Made by a program: the position numbers and the translations under genes. A stretch of DNA of 64,000 nt from Pilaira anomala (Eukaryota; Mucoromycota; Mucoromycetes; Mucorales; Mucoraceae): contig JAIXMQ010000045.1 of assembly GCA_025716855.1 (NCBI GenBank), positions 186,001 to 250,000 of the forward strand. Direction: 5' to 3'. Numbering within the stretch: the first letter of the stretch is position 1; every line of letters begins with the position of its first letter. The notes below the pieces were generated by a model. It was not told the origin of the DNA and made no database searches. It was given only the letters and a program-made list of their open reading frames with translations. Positions 45,953 to 59,934 of the stretch are shown piece by piece.

Positions 45953-48113
45953 ATGACAACACCAGTACTTTTTGAAATACCAGCATCTTTAATCGCACCC
46001 ACTGAAAACAACATTTATACAATAACAGCTGCAAACTACAACCGAATACAAGAAGCTTATAAACGTTTTCCTTTACCTGACGATATTTTATTTCCCTGGT
46101 TACATGGTGTAGACGGCGTATCCAATCAACAAAACTTATTTTTCGGTGTACGTCGTAGTATGACACCCAACTATCGGGGCCTCATGGTGATTCATTGCGA
46201 TCCTATAGATACCATAAGTCGTCTAGTCGAATCCGTCTTACCTTCACAAATTTTGGACGAAACAGGTCACTTTTTAAACACTACGGATACGACAATCAAC
46301 TTACGCAACTTTCAAAACCAAGTGGCAAGATTTTCAACTATTTGTGATATCATTTGTTATGGAAGCAACGCTCAAACCGTCGCACAACTTATTTCAAATG
46401 CACAAAAAGATATTTATTTAAAACGTCAATTACAAATTGAAAATATTGTTCGTACAGCTGGAAAAAGAGCCATTGTGAATGCGAATCGAATTGAATACAA
46501 GACAATTATAATTCAAGATGGTAATATATATCCGTATAAAATCAATGATTTTTTTTTTTTAAAAAAATTCTTGTAGAATTCAATCAATTTGAAGAATTTT
46601 ATCCAACATTAGTCATGTTTGATTCAAAAGGATTAGCAGTAACACATCATAATTTTTGGAAACTGGAAAAGATAGAGATGAGAGAGATGAGTAAAGTGAG
46701 TGAAATCAGTAAGCACGTTTGGGTTGGAAATACACAAGATGTACCTATCTCCTCATTTCATGAAGACAATACGATGGATAATCCTCACCAATTTTCAATC
46801 TGTATCGAAGCACATGATTTAGCAGATATGCCATTACCATCTACATTAACATTAGCCAGAGAGATATTAAATGATGTACAATCTAAACAAACAGAGTTAA
46901 TTCATTTTGATGTCTATGCTACTGGTGTACCACAAGAAAAGAACGAGTTTGAAAGGTTTTATATTCGCCTTTTGGGTTTATTAAGATTTATGGAAGATCA
47001 AACTGGACAAGGTCGAAACATATTAATTCATTGCACGGATGGATATACTGAAACAAGTTTATTAAGCCTAAGTTGGATCATGTATTATTACAAGATATCC
47101 TTACCTGAAGCTTATTTGTATTTACAACAAAAGAGATCTTTTTTTGTCTATGCTTGTGATTTACCTACTTTACGTCGTATTGAACTTTTGTTATTAGGTC
47201 AAGAATCAATTGTTGAACCAGATCCTAAAAGACAAAAATCAGAGCAATATGATTATATTGAAAAATTAAAAGTTGGAAATACACATCTTTCTTCTTCATC
47301 AGATGAATCAGATGATATGGAAGAAGATGAAATGGTGGATGATAATACGAGTAATAACAATAACAATTATAATTATAATATTCATGATAATCATCATCAT
47401 CATCATTATAACAATAACAATCAAGGAAGTGTATATAAGCAATTACAATTATCTCCCACTCTACAAGAAGAAGCATCATATCCATGGTTTTATTCTCCAA
47501 GATTTGAAAGCTCCTTTCCTTCAAGAATATTACCATTTTTATACCTTGGCAATTTAAATCATGCCACAAATCCAAAAATGTTAAAAGCTTTAAATATTAC
47601 TCATGTGGTAAGTGTAGGTGAAAATGCTGGTTTAAATCAATTGGAATTTGAGTTATTATATTTGGATAATTTATATGATGATGGGATTGATTCAATCAAG
47701 ACGAGATTAGACGATGTATTTAAATTCATTGGTAAAAAAAAAAAAAAACACTAGTTCTATATATATATACATACATTATATTACTGTGTTACTCACAAAC
47801 ACCCCTCCCAAAAAAAAAAGAGGATGCTAGATTAAAAGGAACAGTATGTTTAATTCACTGTAGAGTAGGTGTAAGTCGAAGTGCAGCCATCACTATATGT
47901 TATGTGATGAAATATATGAAATACACACTAGTCCAAGCTTATCTCTATGTCCGTGCTCATCGACTGAATGTCATCATTCAACCCAACTTGAAATTCATGT
48001 ACGAAATGTTACAATTGGAGCAAAAAGAAACAGGCACAACAATAATCACTTGGCCAATCCTATGTCAAGAAATTTACAATTTAAATTTATCGTATCGGGA
48101 CACTTCCTTTTAA
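45953..48113 (+). CDS. PPS1: Pps1-type dual-specificity protein phosphatase
   Basis: Three exons, 45953-46520, 46577-47731, 47821-48113; about 671 residues. The N-terminal third has conserved Pps1 blocks (FPLPDDILFPWLHGVDG, NYRGLMVIHCDP, RFSTICDIICYG). The middle (about 340-410) is a degenerate phosphatase-like domain with ILIHCTDGYTETS, where the P-loop Arg is missing. A His/Asn-rich acidic insert follows (about 430-500). The C-terminal DSP domain (about 525-650) has SRILPFLYLGNLNHA and the active P-loop IHCRVGVSRSA. Yeast Pps1 dephosphorylates Tyr/Ser/Thr and affects S-phase entry. The last intron splits the catalytic domain and ends in a long A-run before AG. Confidence 0.93.
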
Positions 48114-48219
48114 AAAAAAAAAAAAAAAGCTGTTACGCGGCAATTTAAATAATAAAAAAAAACCATAACAACCAACCTTTTTGTTTTTTTTTGTTTTGTT
48201 TCCCCTTACTAATTTAATA

Positions 48220-50209
48220 ATGTCTAACTCTGATATTGAATACCCCGTTATTGTTGGTATTGATTTCGGTAATAGAGAGTAATTTTTTTTTATATCTTCT
48301 TCTTTTTTCTTGTAATTTTTTTTTTTTCTGTTTTGTTCTAAACTATAATCTGAACAGGTACAACATATACTGGATGTGCCTATGCTTTTATCCAAAATGA
48401 CGAAGTAGTCGATATTGTGAGATGGTAAAAGTTTTCAAGTAAAAAAAAAAAGAAGAAGCAAAAACTTTTTATTAATTTTTTTTTTTATAGGCCTAAACAA
48501 AATAACAACGTATACCCCAAGGTAAATATTCATAACCATAGCAACAACCAAAAAGAAATATTGAACTAACTTTTATATATAGACACCCACCTTAAATTTC
48601 TATCAAGGTAACTCAAGTCAAATGACTCAATGGGGTAACGCAGCTCGTGTTGAGATGCAAAGACCTACGGCTCGTAACTCGGTTTTATTAAAGCAATATA
48701 AACTTTATTTGGATGAAAATATTGCAAAGGATTTACCTCCTTTACCTAACGGTCTTACTATTGTTGAAGCTATTGCCGACTATTTAAAAGCTTTTCATGA
48801 ACATGTCGTAAGTGAGTTAAAAAAGGGGTTTGCACGTAACTATGGACAACATCAATTCCGTTATGTAAGTTTTGTACATACATATACATATATATATTTT
48901 TTTAACAATATCTTGTTACCAGTGTTTAACTGTACCAGCTATGTGGTCTGATAGAGCAAAGAATACAATGCGTGATGCAGCTATTAAGGCAGGATTAATT
49001 GGAGAATTTGACCACCGTGATCGATTGATGCTTATTTCAGAACCTGAAGCAGCAGCATTATATTGTGAAAAGAAATGTGAACAATTTAATTTAAGACATG
49101 GAGATAAATTTATGATTTGTGATGCAGGTGGAGGAACTGTAGATTTAATCGTATTTGAAATCGATGAACACAGTGGAAGAAAATTAAAGGAATCTACTAA
49201 AGGGCATGGTCAATCGTGTGGTAGTGTCTTTCTGGATCGTCGTATGCGAAAGCTTTTAAAAAAGAAATTCAAAGAATATTTATCATCTATTCCTGCTTCT
49301 GCTTTTGAAACCATGATGGATACCTTCGTGGATTTAATTAAACCTCAATTTGATGGTATCGAAGATCAATTTATCTCTTTACCTGCTTCGATGAATTTAG
49401 GTTCTTTAAATAATCCCGCTATTGGTTTAGAAGAGGGTATGCTCTGTTTAACTGCAAACGAATTAAGAACAGATGTATTTGAGCCCGTCGTAAAGGAAGT
49501 ATTGAATTTGATTGAAGATCAATTAGTGAAAGCAGGTAGTCTTCAAGCGGTATTTTTAGTGGGTGGTTTTGGTTCTTCAAATTATTTATTTGAACGCGTT
49601 CAAAATGAATTTGGTTCAAGAATTGGTCTCGTTGCTGTACCACCTCGTTGTGAATTAGCTGTCGTTCGTGGTGCAGTCTATTTTGGTTTAAATCCACGTA
49701 TCGTTACCACTCGTATTCCACGTTATTGGTATGGTATTGATACCACCACTACTTTTGAAGAAGGTGTTGATCCACCAAATTATAAAATTATTCGTGCTGA
49801 TGGTAGTATTCGATGTGATAATCGTTTTTCTGTCTATGTCCGAAGAGAACAGCCTTTAGGTAAGAGAATATATATTTTTATATTACAATTTATATTTACC
49901 TTTTTTTTTTTTTTTTCAATCATAGATATTGATAATTGTGTTTCAAAGGACTTTTTTGCTTATTATCCTCATCATACAACTTGTACATTGTATGCAGCAG
50001 ATACTGAAGAACAACCTCGTTATACAACCAGTCCAGGTGTTCGTAAAGTAGCTAATTTTACTATTCCTATGCCTGCCCTTACAGGTGTCATGGAAGGTGA
50101 AAAAGTAGATTTATCAATCAAAATGTATTTTGGTGAAGTTGAATTAAGAGTGGAAGCAGTTATTCGAGGCAAAACTTATGGTACAACTTGTACTTTTGAT
50201 ACAGATTAA
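48220..50209 (+). CDS. HSPA12-type Hsp70-like ATPase
   Basis: Six exons, 48220-48268, 48358-48424, 48491-48521, 48583-48864, 48923-49859, 49926-50209; about 549 residues. Actin/Hsp70 ATP-binding motifs: IVGIDFGTTYTGCAYAF (phosphate 1), VPAMWSDRAKNTMRDAAIKA, LMLISEPEAAALYC, FMICDAGGGTVDLIVFE (phosphate 2), AVFLVGGFGSSNYLFERV (adenosine motif). The C-terminal peptide-binding part is short and atypical, as in animal HSPA12A/B, and there is no EEVD tail. Role unknown, probably cytosolic chaperone-like or regulatory ATPase. These genes are often expanded in mucoralean and basidiomycete genomes. Two of the exons are very small (31 and 49 nt). Confidence 0.92.
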
Positions 50210-50549
50210 TAATAATAAAAATAAAAATAAAAAGTTTTATTCATGTAAAGTCATCTACATGGTATCGTTTACTTTCATAACCTCCTTTTTTACTTTAAGG
50301 CAACACAAATGTTCAAATTAAGTCAGGAATTAGCGTGTTGTTATGGAGTTTTAAACCAAATTTAAAAAATTCATTTTTCATTTCCAAGAAAAGGAAATAA
50401 AAATTTAGCTGTCCAGCTTTATTCAAAGTCAATTTTTTTTTTTTTTTGCCCCTCTCTCTCTCTTCTTTTTTGAAAGAAAGGAAAAGAAGAAAAAGTTTAT
50501 TTTCTTTCTCTCTTTCTTTTTTTTTCTTCTCTCTCTCCCAAAGTTTGTC
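50210..50549. other. Intergenic
   Basis: 3' UTR of the HSPA12-like gene and T/C-rich upstream region of the RhoGEF gene (T-run at 50432-50446, CT tracts to 50538). No other feature. Confidence 0.5.
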
Positions 50550-53500
50550 ATGTCATCATCATCACCAACCAAAAGTCATTTCGAAGAGAAAGCAACAAGT
50601 CATAGTAATACAAATATTTATAGTCGATATAGACTTCCTTCTACAACAACAACAAATAGTGCAGATAGTTTTAACAGTAGTATGATGGATGATAATATCA
50701 CAATTGATCATAAGCGTAGTTATACAGTAGACAACCTTAATTCACTCGCTTATTTCTCATGCAATGACAATGAATTAACTCCTTCCGCAGCCATCAGAGA
50801 TAGATATTATCAATCCAGTCGTTATTTATCTGATAATGACACGATTGATGAAGAAGACATTATTTATGAAGAAGAAAAAATCGATGGCGATGTATTTGAC
50901 TATAGACCAGGCGCTGGTGAATACTATACAAAACCAACCATTACAACACCAAGTATCTATAGTGTGAATGATTCTGTCATCTCATTAAGAACTGAATATA
51001 ATAATAATGATGATAATAGATCAATTGCATCCATTAGAACCGTAGACGATAGGTTACAAGGAAGATCTTCTCTTCTTGGCGCCAATTTAAATTCTTTTGC
51101 CCAAAAGACCGCAAAGAAAGTATCCAGATCAAGTTCCATCTTTAGACAAGTAGGTGACAAAAGAAAGAGTAAATTACAACCTTTTTCCCCTGAAAGAGAT
51201 ACACCGCCTGTCTCTTCTGCTGATAACACAAGTATTAGAACTATTGGTGGTAGTAGTTTATTATCGAAATTATCAAAATCTACTGCTCCCATGAGAGCAA
51301 AATTATCTGCTATTTCTTCTCTCACCAGTAAGTTTTTTTTTTTTTTTATTTTTTTTTTTATTTTTTTTTTTATTTATATTTAACATAATAATTCTTTCCA
51401 GAACATTCTCGTATCGATGCCTTTTCATCTAGTTCAAGTTCTTTAGCTGTACCTGGTAGAAAGCGTATGGCAGAAAGTGTTTATAATATGCCTATTTCTT
51501 CTCCATCACCACAACAACAGAGAAAACCAAAAGTAGTCGAAAAAGCTCAATCTTTCATCATGATACCAAAGTCTTTATCTGCTTCTTCTTCTACTTCTTC
51601 TATGATCACTTCTTCAGTCATGGTTGAAGAACCTGGTTCGGTCAAAGATACTGCGGCTGTTTATCCCGCTTTACTTTCAAAAATTGCTGAAGCATTTCAA
51701 GAGAGAATTGTGACTAGTACTAGAACAAAAGATAGTATTAAATACAAGGACGCATTTGATGGAAAAGAGGCTGTGGTAAAAAAAAAACAAATACAAATAT
51801 ATCTATTTATATTTATGTACACGTCTAAAAATTATTATCATAGGATAAACTCGCATTCATTATTAAATCAAATGATCGTAACTTGGCTTTGTTATTAGGC
51901 AGAGCACTCGACGCACAAAAATTCTTTCACGATGTCAATTACGAGCATAGATTACGTGACTCCAGTCAAGAACTATACCAATTTAAAGAACACTTGAACA
52001 TGAGACCCAAGAGTGGTGTCATCGTACCTGATTCTACCTCGGAATTCAATGTCTTTTTATCTGATACCAAAACAGAGGAGGATCAAAATGTGATGCCGAA
52101 TGGTGTATTCACTCTCTTAACCGATTGTTATTCACCTACCTGTTCAAGAGAAAGATTATGTTATTCCGCTCGATGTCCTAGACGTCAAGAACAACAAAAG
52201 AGACAACGTGGACATCACCGTGAAGGCAGTAATTCTTACCTGGTTACACAACATGAAGACAGGTTATGGATCAACACTGTTCCTAAATCTATACTTGAAA
52301 GTTTAGATAAAAATGAAATCAAAAGACAAGAAAACATATATGAATTAATTTATACTGAAAAGGATTTTGTAGAAGATTTAACTTATTTAAAAGAGGTAAA
52401 AAAAAAAGAGAGAGAGAGAGAGAGACACGCAATTTTTATTAAAGTATATATATATATATTTTTTTGACATGTATAGCAATGGATTGAACCTTTACTCGAT
52501 CAAGAATGTCAAGTCACAGGCGATAAAGACTTATTTGTTCAAGATATCTTTTGGAACATGATGGAAGTCCTTGAAGTCAACTCCATCTTATCTCAAAACC
52601 TAATCAAACGTCAAACTGAAAACAACGTCATCCATCAAATTGGCGATATCATGTTAGCGCATGTCCCTAATTTTGAGCCCTTTGTACGTTACGGTTCTCA
52701 CCAAATCATCGGTAAATACGTACTAGAAACCGAGAAATCCAATAACCCATCTTTCGCCAAATTCGTTACAAAGACTGAGAGATTACCTCAATCACGTAAA
52801 TTAGAATTAAATGGTTACCTAACCAAACCAACCACTCGTCTCGGTCGATATAACCTTTTATTAAGAGAAATCTTGAAACATACGCCAAAAGATCATCCGG
52901 ATCAAGAACTCATACCACGCGTCATGGTCATGGTCGCTAAATTCTTGGCTGATGTCAATAGAGAAACTGGAAAAACTGAGAATTTATTTAATTTACAATT
53001 ATTGAATGATCGCTTAGTAAACAAACATATATCTAATTTCGTATGTTGTATAATAATTACACTAAATTATTTATAAAAAAACTCTAATCAAAAACTATTT
53101 ATAGGACTTGGATTTAACTGCTTCAAATCGTCAAGTCATTATCAAGGGAACTTGGAAAAAGGGATCTGGCTCCGAATCATCTGACGTTTTAGTTTATTTA
53201 TTGGATCACTGTTTATTAATTATCAAACCAAAGCAAAATGAAGAAGTCTATAAACTTCAAAGAAAGGTACTTTCTACTGATATAACAAAAAAACCAATTT
53301 TGTATAACTCATCATCATCGTATAGCCTATTCCTTTAGCTTTATTATCCATCTCTTTCCCAGATCAAACAAAAAGAGCAAGTACCATCATTCCTTTAGGA
53401 AGACCAAGCAATGTAGGTGGAACAAGTGACGGCAGTTTGAATTCATCTGCCAGTAATACCATGAATGCTTCATTCAGTAACACGCCTAAAAGCGGATACC

Positions 53501-55017
53501 CTATTTCATTTGTACATCTGGGTAAACAAAGCTCAGGTGGACCCACCACACTTTATGCTCCCACTTTATCCAGTCGTAAACAATGGGCTGAAAAGATTGA
53601 AGGTCAAAGAAGAGCTCTTGTAGAAAAACATAAAGTATTTAATGTTCAACCCATCAATGAAAGTTTCTTTAGTGCATTTAATAAGGTCAACTGTATTGCA
53701 GTCTTTGGTAAAGTGATATATATATAGTTTTACTGATAAAATTATATATTAAAAAAAAATGCTTTTTTTTTAGATAATGGAAAATCTTTAGTTTTAGGTG
53801 GAGATCAAGGAGTTTATCTCAAAAAGGAAGGAAGTGGAGATAATTTGATTAGAATCTTGGCAATGGATAAAGTGTCTCAGCTTGACATATTAGAATCTTC
53901 AAACCTAATTCTCGTCTTGGCCGATAAAATCTTATACACTTATTCATTAGATACTTTATTATCCACTGAAACTGGTATCAAACGAGGTCGTAAAATCAGT
54001 AGTCATGTTTCCTTCTTCAAGGTAGGTAAAATATGGGACAAGAACGTACCCATGACAAACGATGGTGAACAAATTCATGAAGGTGAAGGTATCGAAAGAA
54101 CTCTGGTTTGTTTCGTTCGAAATAACGCCATGACTTCTACCATTCGTGCTCTGGAACCTTATGAAAGTACTGAATCAAAAAAGAAGAATAAACACAAGAA
54201 CTTTGGTCGTTTAATTCGTGGAAATAATGAAGCTTTGAAGGTCTATAAGGATCTTTATATCCCAGGTGAAGCAACTTCGATTCAATATTTTAAAAATATC
54301 ATTTGTGTTGGAAGTGCAAGGGGATTTCAAATGGTTAATTTAAGTTCGGCCGAGGTACAAAGTAAGTTTATTCAAGTGTAACATGAACCACTCACACAAG
54401 ATTTATTAATATTAAAAAAAAAAAAAAAAAAAACAGGTGTACTTGATCCAAATGATGAATTTAATAACTCGATTCTTGCTTTACATGAAAATATGAAACC
54501 TATATCCATGTTTAGACATAAAGATGGAAACATTTTACTCTGTTACAGTGGTAAGTATTTACACATATCTACATATATATATATATAAAATCTCACTGAA
54601 TAATTTCATTATTTATTTATAGAATTATCATTCTATATTGATAAAAAGGGTAAAAGAGTTCGCAACGATTGGTTCATCTCTTGGGAAGGAAATCCTACAG
54701 CATTTGCATTTAGATTCCCGTACGTTGTAGCATTTAATACCAACTTTATTGAAGTTAGACATATGGATACAGTAAGTTTTTTTACATGTTGTAATATATG
54801 TTTACATAATTTATTAACATAATTATAGGGTGATTTACTTCAGGTCATTCCTGGTAATAATATACGCTGTCTCCGACCTGACTCAACAGATAGAATTCAT
54901 GGTGTGATGGACGATCGTCTTGCTGGTTCTGAAGTTATATTTGAACTGAAATTGGTTGATCCTCATCGTAGAAAACTCAGTATGATCAAAAATAGAAGTA
55001 AAAGACAGCAACAATGA
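50550..55017 (+). CDS. ROM2: Rho guanine nucleotide exchange factor (DEP-DH-PH-CNH), Rom2-like
   Basis: Ten exons: 50550-51327, 51402-51775, 51844-52395, 52477-53040, 53105-53266, 53326-53707, 53774-54361, 54437-54550, 54623-54771, 54829-55017; about 1283 residues. A disordered Ser-rich N-terminus (1-330) is followed by a DEP domain (about 360-450, DAFDGKEAV-DKLAFIIKSNDRN) and a RhoGEF DH domain (about 560-770, KRQENIYELIYTEKDFVEDL, LTKPTTRLGRYNLLLREILK). A PH domain (about 790-930) and C-terminal CNH/citron domain (about 960-1270, GGDQGVYLKKE, FRFPYVVAFN) complete it. The order equals yeast Rom1/Rom2, which activate Rho1 at the membrane in cell-wall integrity signalling. All introns keep frame. 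Confidence 0.93.
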
Positions 55018-55126
55018 TAATTTTTATTCCCCCCCCCCCTCCCCCTCATTCCTGCTGAAAAAAAAAAAAAAAAAAAAAAAAATACCCTTTATTATTTACA
55101 TTATTATTAAAACTTTTTGTATAAAT

Positions 55127-57373
55127 TTATTTTTCCAATACAATGATAGAACTAGCCGCAGAAGAAAAATGCTCTTCTTCATCACTTGTTGCATCTTCTT
55201 TGTTGTTATTAGAAGATAAAGCTTGAATCTCTGTAAGACAATTGTGACACTTGAATAGAATTGTATTTTCAAGACTGTATTTGTTCTTTGCATGTGGTCC
55301 TGCACCTACATTGAACTGTCCTTTATCACTTGATTTGATAATCGATTGAATAATCGTTTTTGCTTCTTCAAATTGTTCATCCTGAATCAACATACGAGCT
55401 TCTTCATATCGAGTAAAATAGTAAATATAATGATCCAATTGAATCTTTTGTGCATGATCCATTACAGCTTGAATTGATTCTTTATGAAGTTGCTTCCATT
55501 CGATTCTTTTCGTTTCTATCGTACTACTATTCATTTGATGATCCAATAAGAGCCGAAGTATAATCGCACGCAAATAATGACTTAGACAAAGATCATCATA
55601 ATAATTCAAAACTTCTTCATGTTTCGTCTCATGAGTTAAACGCTGAATTTCTTTGTTTGTTCTTTCTAAATTATTGTGTAACAAATCACTTGACATAAAA
55701 TCAAATGCACTGAATGCGTTCAATATTTCTAAATCCGGAAAAAGTAATCGATTGCCTTGCGCAACAAATTTACGTGCTTTACGAGCCACGAATTTTTCAA
55801 GAGGAATCGATTTACCAGCAATCTTTTGTTTTGCACTTGTTACCTTTAACATCTTCTCTCCTGCTCCTTTTAAAAGTTTTTCCTTTTCTTCTTTTGACTT
55901 TGTATCATCATCTATCGAAAGCACAAAGAGTGATGTCGCTTGTAAATATGTATACACTGCTTTAGACCAGTTACTTTCTTTATAAAGTGTACTATAACAA
56001 TCAAGACTTCCTTTCCAATTTTGCTGTAATAAATTAATTAACCCTAATTCCCAATAACACATGTGTTGTAATTGTTTCCAATCTTTTTGAATATCAATTG
56101 CCTTTTGATATTGTTTCTTGGCCGCTCCTAATTCTCTACGTGCAATCAATTGTCTTCCAGAAAAGTATAAAAAGAATACACCATCAGGATAAATCTTTAA
56201 ATTGTAAGCTAAAACTCGATCAGAGAGATTTTCATTCACATCAGAGAGTGGAATTAATTTGGATAAAATAATATGGTACAACATGAGTACCATATCACAA
56301 AATTGTCTTCGTAAGCCTTCATTCGCTTCTTGATCAGGTGGTAATTGATCTAATGGTAATCCATCATATTCTTCCCATCCGCCAACTGCTTCTAATAGCT
56401 CCATACCATACGCACGATCACTTGTGAACCCAATAAATTCAACTACTTTCATCACTGAGCTAGGTAAAAGAGAGATAAGAATATTAAACAATCCAACACC
56501 AAGTGACACACCCGAAGTAAAATGATCATCCAATCCACATTCGGTCACTTCTTTCTTTCCTGACGACACTTGTTCCCTTGCATTATTTAAAAACTTTTGA
56601 AGTGTTCTATACGTATTATAACTCGCTCTCACATTCAATCCTTCTCTTAAAAATGATACAAAGCTTTCATCATAAATAATACAAAGTAACGCCTTTAACA
56701 GATAGGATTCTGCATAAACTAATTCCTAAATAAATCACATTACTATTTTTTTTTATATATATATATATGTCATCTTCTTTTAACTACTTACAGCATGTCG
56801 ATGTAACCTTGACATTTCCCAAATATCTTGTACGGAAATACCTTTCACCCAGGAAGTAATATTACCTATCCAACTCGAATTCTTCTTTCGAAACGCATCA
56901 GATAACTGAATCGTTTCCTTCAACGCTTCAATCGCTTCTTCAATATCCGTATGTTGAAATGTCATCAAACTCTTTAAAAACAATACAAACGAATGTCCCA
57001 ACGAATGATATAAACTCGTTTGCCTTTTAGGCTCTAGTATACTTTCTGCTTCTGGAATACGAGAATCCAAAAACAGATCCATCGCACGTCTTACTTGTTT
57101 TATATCTTCAAGTAAATTTTCTTCGGCTTTTCCCCAGGCTTTATTTGTGATATGAATGGTTGGTTCTGCTTCTTCGGTTGGCCCTTCTTCTTCCATAATG
57201 GTCGATTTCTCTTTGCTCTTGCTTGGCAACATATTAGACATCGATTGTCCCATACGGCCCATAGTTCTTAACGACATGGTTATGTTCGAACTCGATTTCA
57301 CATTACGGTCAAGTCCATCCGGTCGTTTCTTTTTAGAAGAAGACGAAGTAGAAGAAGTTAAAAAAGGTGGCAT
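55127..57373 (-). CDS. IML2: Iml2/TTC39-family TPR protein
   Basis: Minus strand, two exons, 57373-56792 and 56725-55127; about 726 residues. Starts MPPFLTSSTSSSSKKKRPDG; a Ser-rich head leads to a DLFLDSRIPEAESIL repeat and the family core GVSLGVGLFNILISLLPSSV, then VEFIGFTSDRAYGMELL. Helical TPR-like repeats follow, such as FFLYFSGRQLIARRELGAAK and CYWELGLINLLQQNWKGSLD. Yeast Iml2 is linked to clearance of inclusion bodies at mitochondria/lipid droplets; animal TTC39 proteins are related. The single intron is phase 0. Convergent with the RhoGEF gene, the ends being only about 110 nt apart. Confidence 0.92.
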
Positions 57374-58170
57374 ATCTTCAAAGCTTTTTTTTTTTTTTTT
57401 TTAAAAAAAAAATATAAACTTGCTTAAAAAGAAAGATAAAAAAGAAATACAAAAAAAGGGGACTATTTGTATTTTTTTTTTTTTAGTTTGTGAGTACTAC
57501 ATATACATGTGAGGTGTTTGTTAAATGGAAACAGGTTCCACACAAGTTCATTTCTAATTTAGGCTGAATTGATTGGTTAAAGACCAATGGTAAAAAGGGC
57601 GAGAACGATTGTCTTTTGTTTTTTTTTTCTCTCATAAAAGAGCATAAGACTCCATTTGATTTTTCTCTCAGTATAAAAGACCTTTTGAAAGCTTCATAAA
57701 ATATATATATATATATTAGTATAATAACCGTTTGTTTCATCACCCGCCTAAATTATGAAAATACCCCACTTTTTCACTGTTACCCACACACTTATTATCC
57801 AAAATGAAAAAAAAAAAGGAGCTACACAATAAGTTCAATTAAAGCTATTTTTAGAAGTAAAAGGTGATGAATACATTTCAAAAAGCATATACTGGCTAAT
57901 GTAAATGGTAGAGCAATTATTTTTAAAGAGTTGATATTGTAGACTCTAGTTGCTTTTTTTCTTACAGGTGAAGCCGTATATACCGTACTCCCGCCCCAAA
58001 AATCCTCGGAATCATCCGAAGAGTTCTCCCAGAATCACTGCAAATGAATCGTTCGATTGTTACGGCACTGTTGATCCAAAGACCCTTATTAGACAAGTGA
58101 CAACAAAAACTATTATTTTATTTGCTTCACAGTACAAAAAAAAACCTTTAATTTCCATATAAATGACGTA
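57374..58170. other. Intergenic
   Basis: Upstream of IML2: T-run/A-run pair at about 57386-57412, 13 nt before the start codon on the minus strand. Further out is AT-rich spacer. A frame at 57950-58162 has mixed composition but no recognisable protein. No gene supported. Confidence 0.45.
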
Positions 58171-58174
58171 GCCT

Positions 58175-59645
58175 ACACGCACCCCAGATAATCTACACAC
58201 ACAGCCCAAATTTTAAGCCCAGAAAACCTTTCATGTCAAAGTAAAGTCCTTCAATATTAACTATTCTACTATACAATGCTATATTCAGAAAATGCTAAAT
58301 TTTGATGGGCAGATGATTGTATACAAAAATATATTTTTTTATATGTAAAAAATATACTTTTTCTAACAAAAACTGTTTTCCTTACATGCACTACAAATGG
58401 AGAGTGCATGTAGCATGGTCTACACACACCTCGTTTTTCAGTCCCAGAAATCAAGATTTTGACAAAAAATACCTTCTTGTTAAAGTAAAGTCCCTCTAGA
58501 TCAACTATTTCATTAAACAATATGATATACAGAAAGTGCAGAATTTGAAGGCGCATCTTTCTATATTTTTAAAAGTATATGTTTAGATGTGCAAAATATA
58601 CTTGCCCTAATAAAAACTTTATTTCGTTTTCTGGCAATAAACATAAGTTATTATTATTACTTAGCTTTGATTTTTACATCATTAGAAAGAGCGCAAAATT
58701 TTACATGTGTCATTAAAAGGCCAAGCTTTAAAACCTTTTTAATCTAAAGATATATCTACCTTTCTGATTTTTGAAAAAATCCATAGGGGGGGACTAGCAA
58801 ATTTTTCTAAAAAATGGAATTTTTTTCACAGCTTAAAAAAAAATAAAAATTAGAAATGCAGATATATCTTTGTATTTAAATGGTTTTAAAGTTTAGCTTT
58901 TTATTGATGTCTAAGGTAGAATTTGACGCTCTTTCGAATGATGTAAAAATAAAAGTAACATAATTATAAAGTTTAATAGTCATTGCGAGAAAGCACAGCT
59001 TCTATTAGGACATGTATATTTTTTATATACAAGATAATAAATCTAAATGCATAGAAAGCTTAGTTTTTGAATTTTGCATCGTTTGAATATTACATTGTCT
59101 AACAAAATACGTCTGTATCATGATTTGGTTTTTTTTCTGTTTTTTGGACCTAAAAATTGAGATTTGGATCCAAAATTCTTTCTTTTCAAATTAAAGTCTT
59201 TTATTTCACCTATTTCATTATACAATATTATATACAATCAATGCAGAATTTAAAGGTGCATCTTTCTATTGATTTAGAATTCTTATTTTTTATGTAGAAA
59301 ATATACTTGCCCTTACAAAAACTGTATATCGTTTTTTCATAATAACTATAAATATTTGTTACTATTTTACTTTGCTTTTTATATCATTGAAAAGAGAGTC
59401 AAATTCTACATGTATTGTTAAAAGGCCAAGCTTTAAAACCTTTTCAATGCCAAGATGTATCCATATTTCTGAATCTTGAAAAAATCCATAGGGGGGGACT
59501 GGCTGATTTTTGCCTAAAAATACACTTTCCCCCCTTTTCCAATGATTTGATTGGCTCAAAAAATTTTCGCTACAGCAAAAAAATCATGTCTACAATACCT
59601 CGTTTTTCTTTATCAAAAAGACTAATTTAGGCCAGTAAACACAGA
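58175..59645. repeat. Dispersed modular repeat, copy B
   Basis: Same order and orientation as copy A (29280-30720), with substitutions and few indels; estimated by eye at roughly nine in ten positions alike in the best blocks. It includes the same direct and inverted internal modules (gagcgcaaaattttacatg at 58689; tagaatttgacgctctt at 58917; gagagtcaaattctacatg at 59394). Non-coding. Confidence 0.8.
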
Positions 59646-59934
59646 TAGTGTAGCGTAGGGTTTTACTGTTGTAATAGAATGGTAATATCAAAAGGTCTCT
59701 TTAAAATTTTTTTTCACCATAAATTAAAAGTGAGAGAGGCAGATTTAACTATATCAAGGATTATATAACCTTGGCATATTGACCACCAAAAGTTTTAATG
59801 CAATTGTATAGTTAGTTGAACTGATATGGCTGCTTTATTTTTGCTAAATCAAAATGTCATGTCCTAAAGGATAAAGAAAATTAACAATTATAGCAATGTA
59901 CATAACTAGTGAATCTTGGGATTATAAAACTTTT

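Noticed and set aside
57895..57965. tRNA-like stretch with tggtagagca
   Set aside because: No acceptor stem pairing and no T-arm ttcga; not a tRNA.
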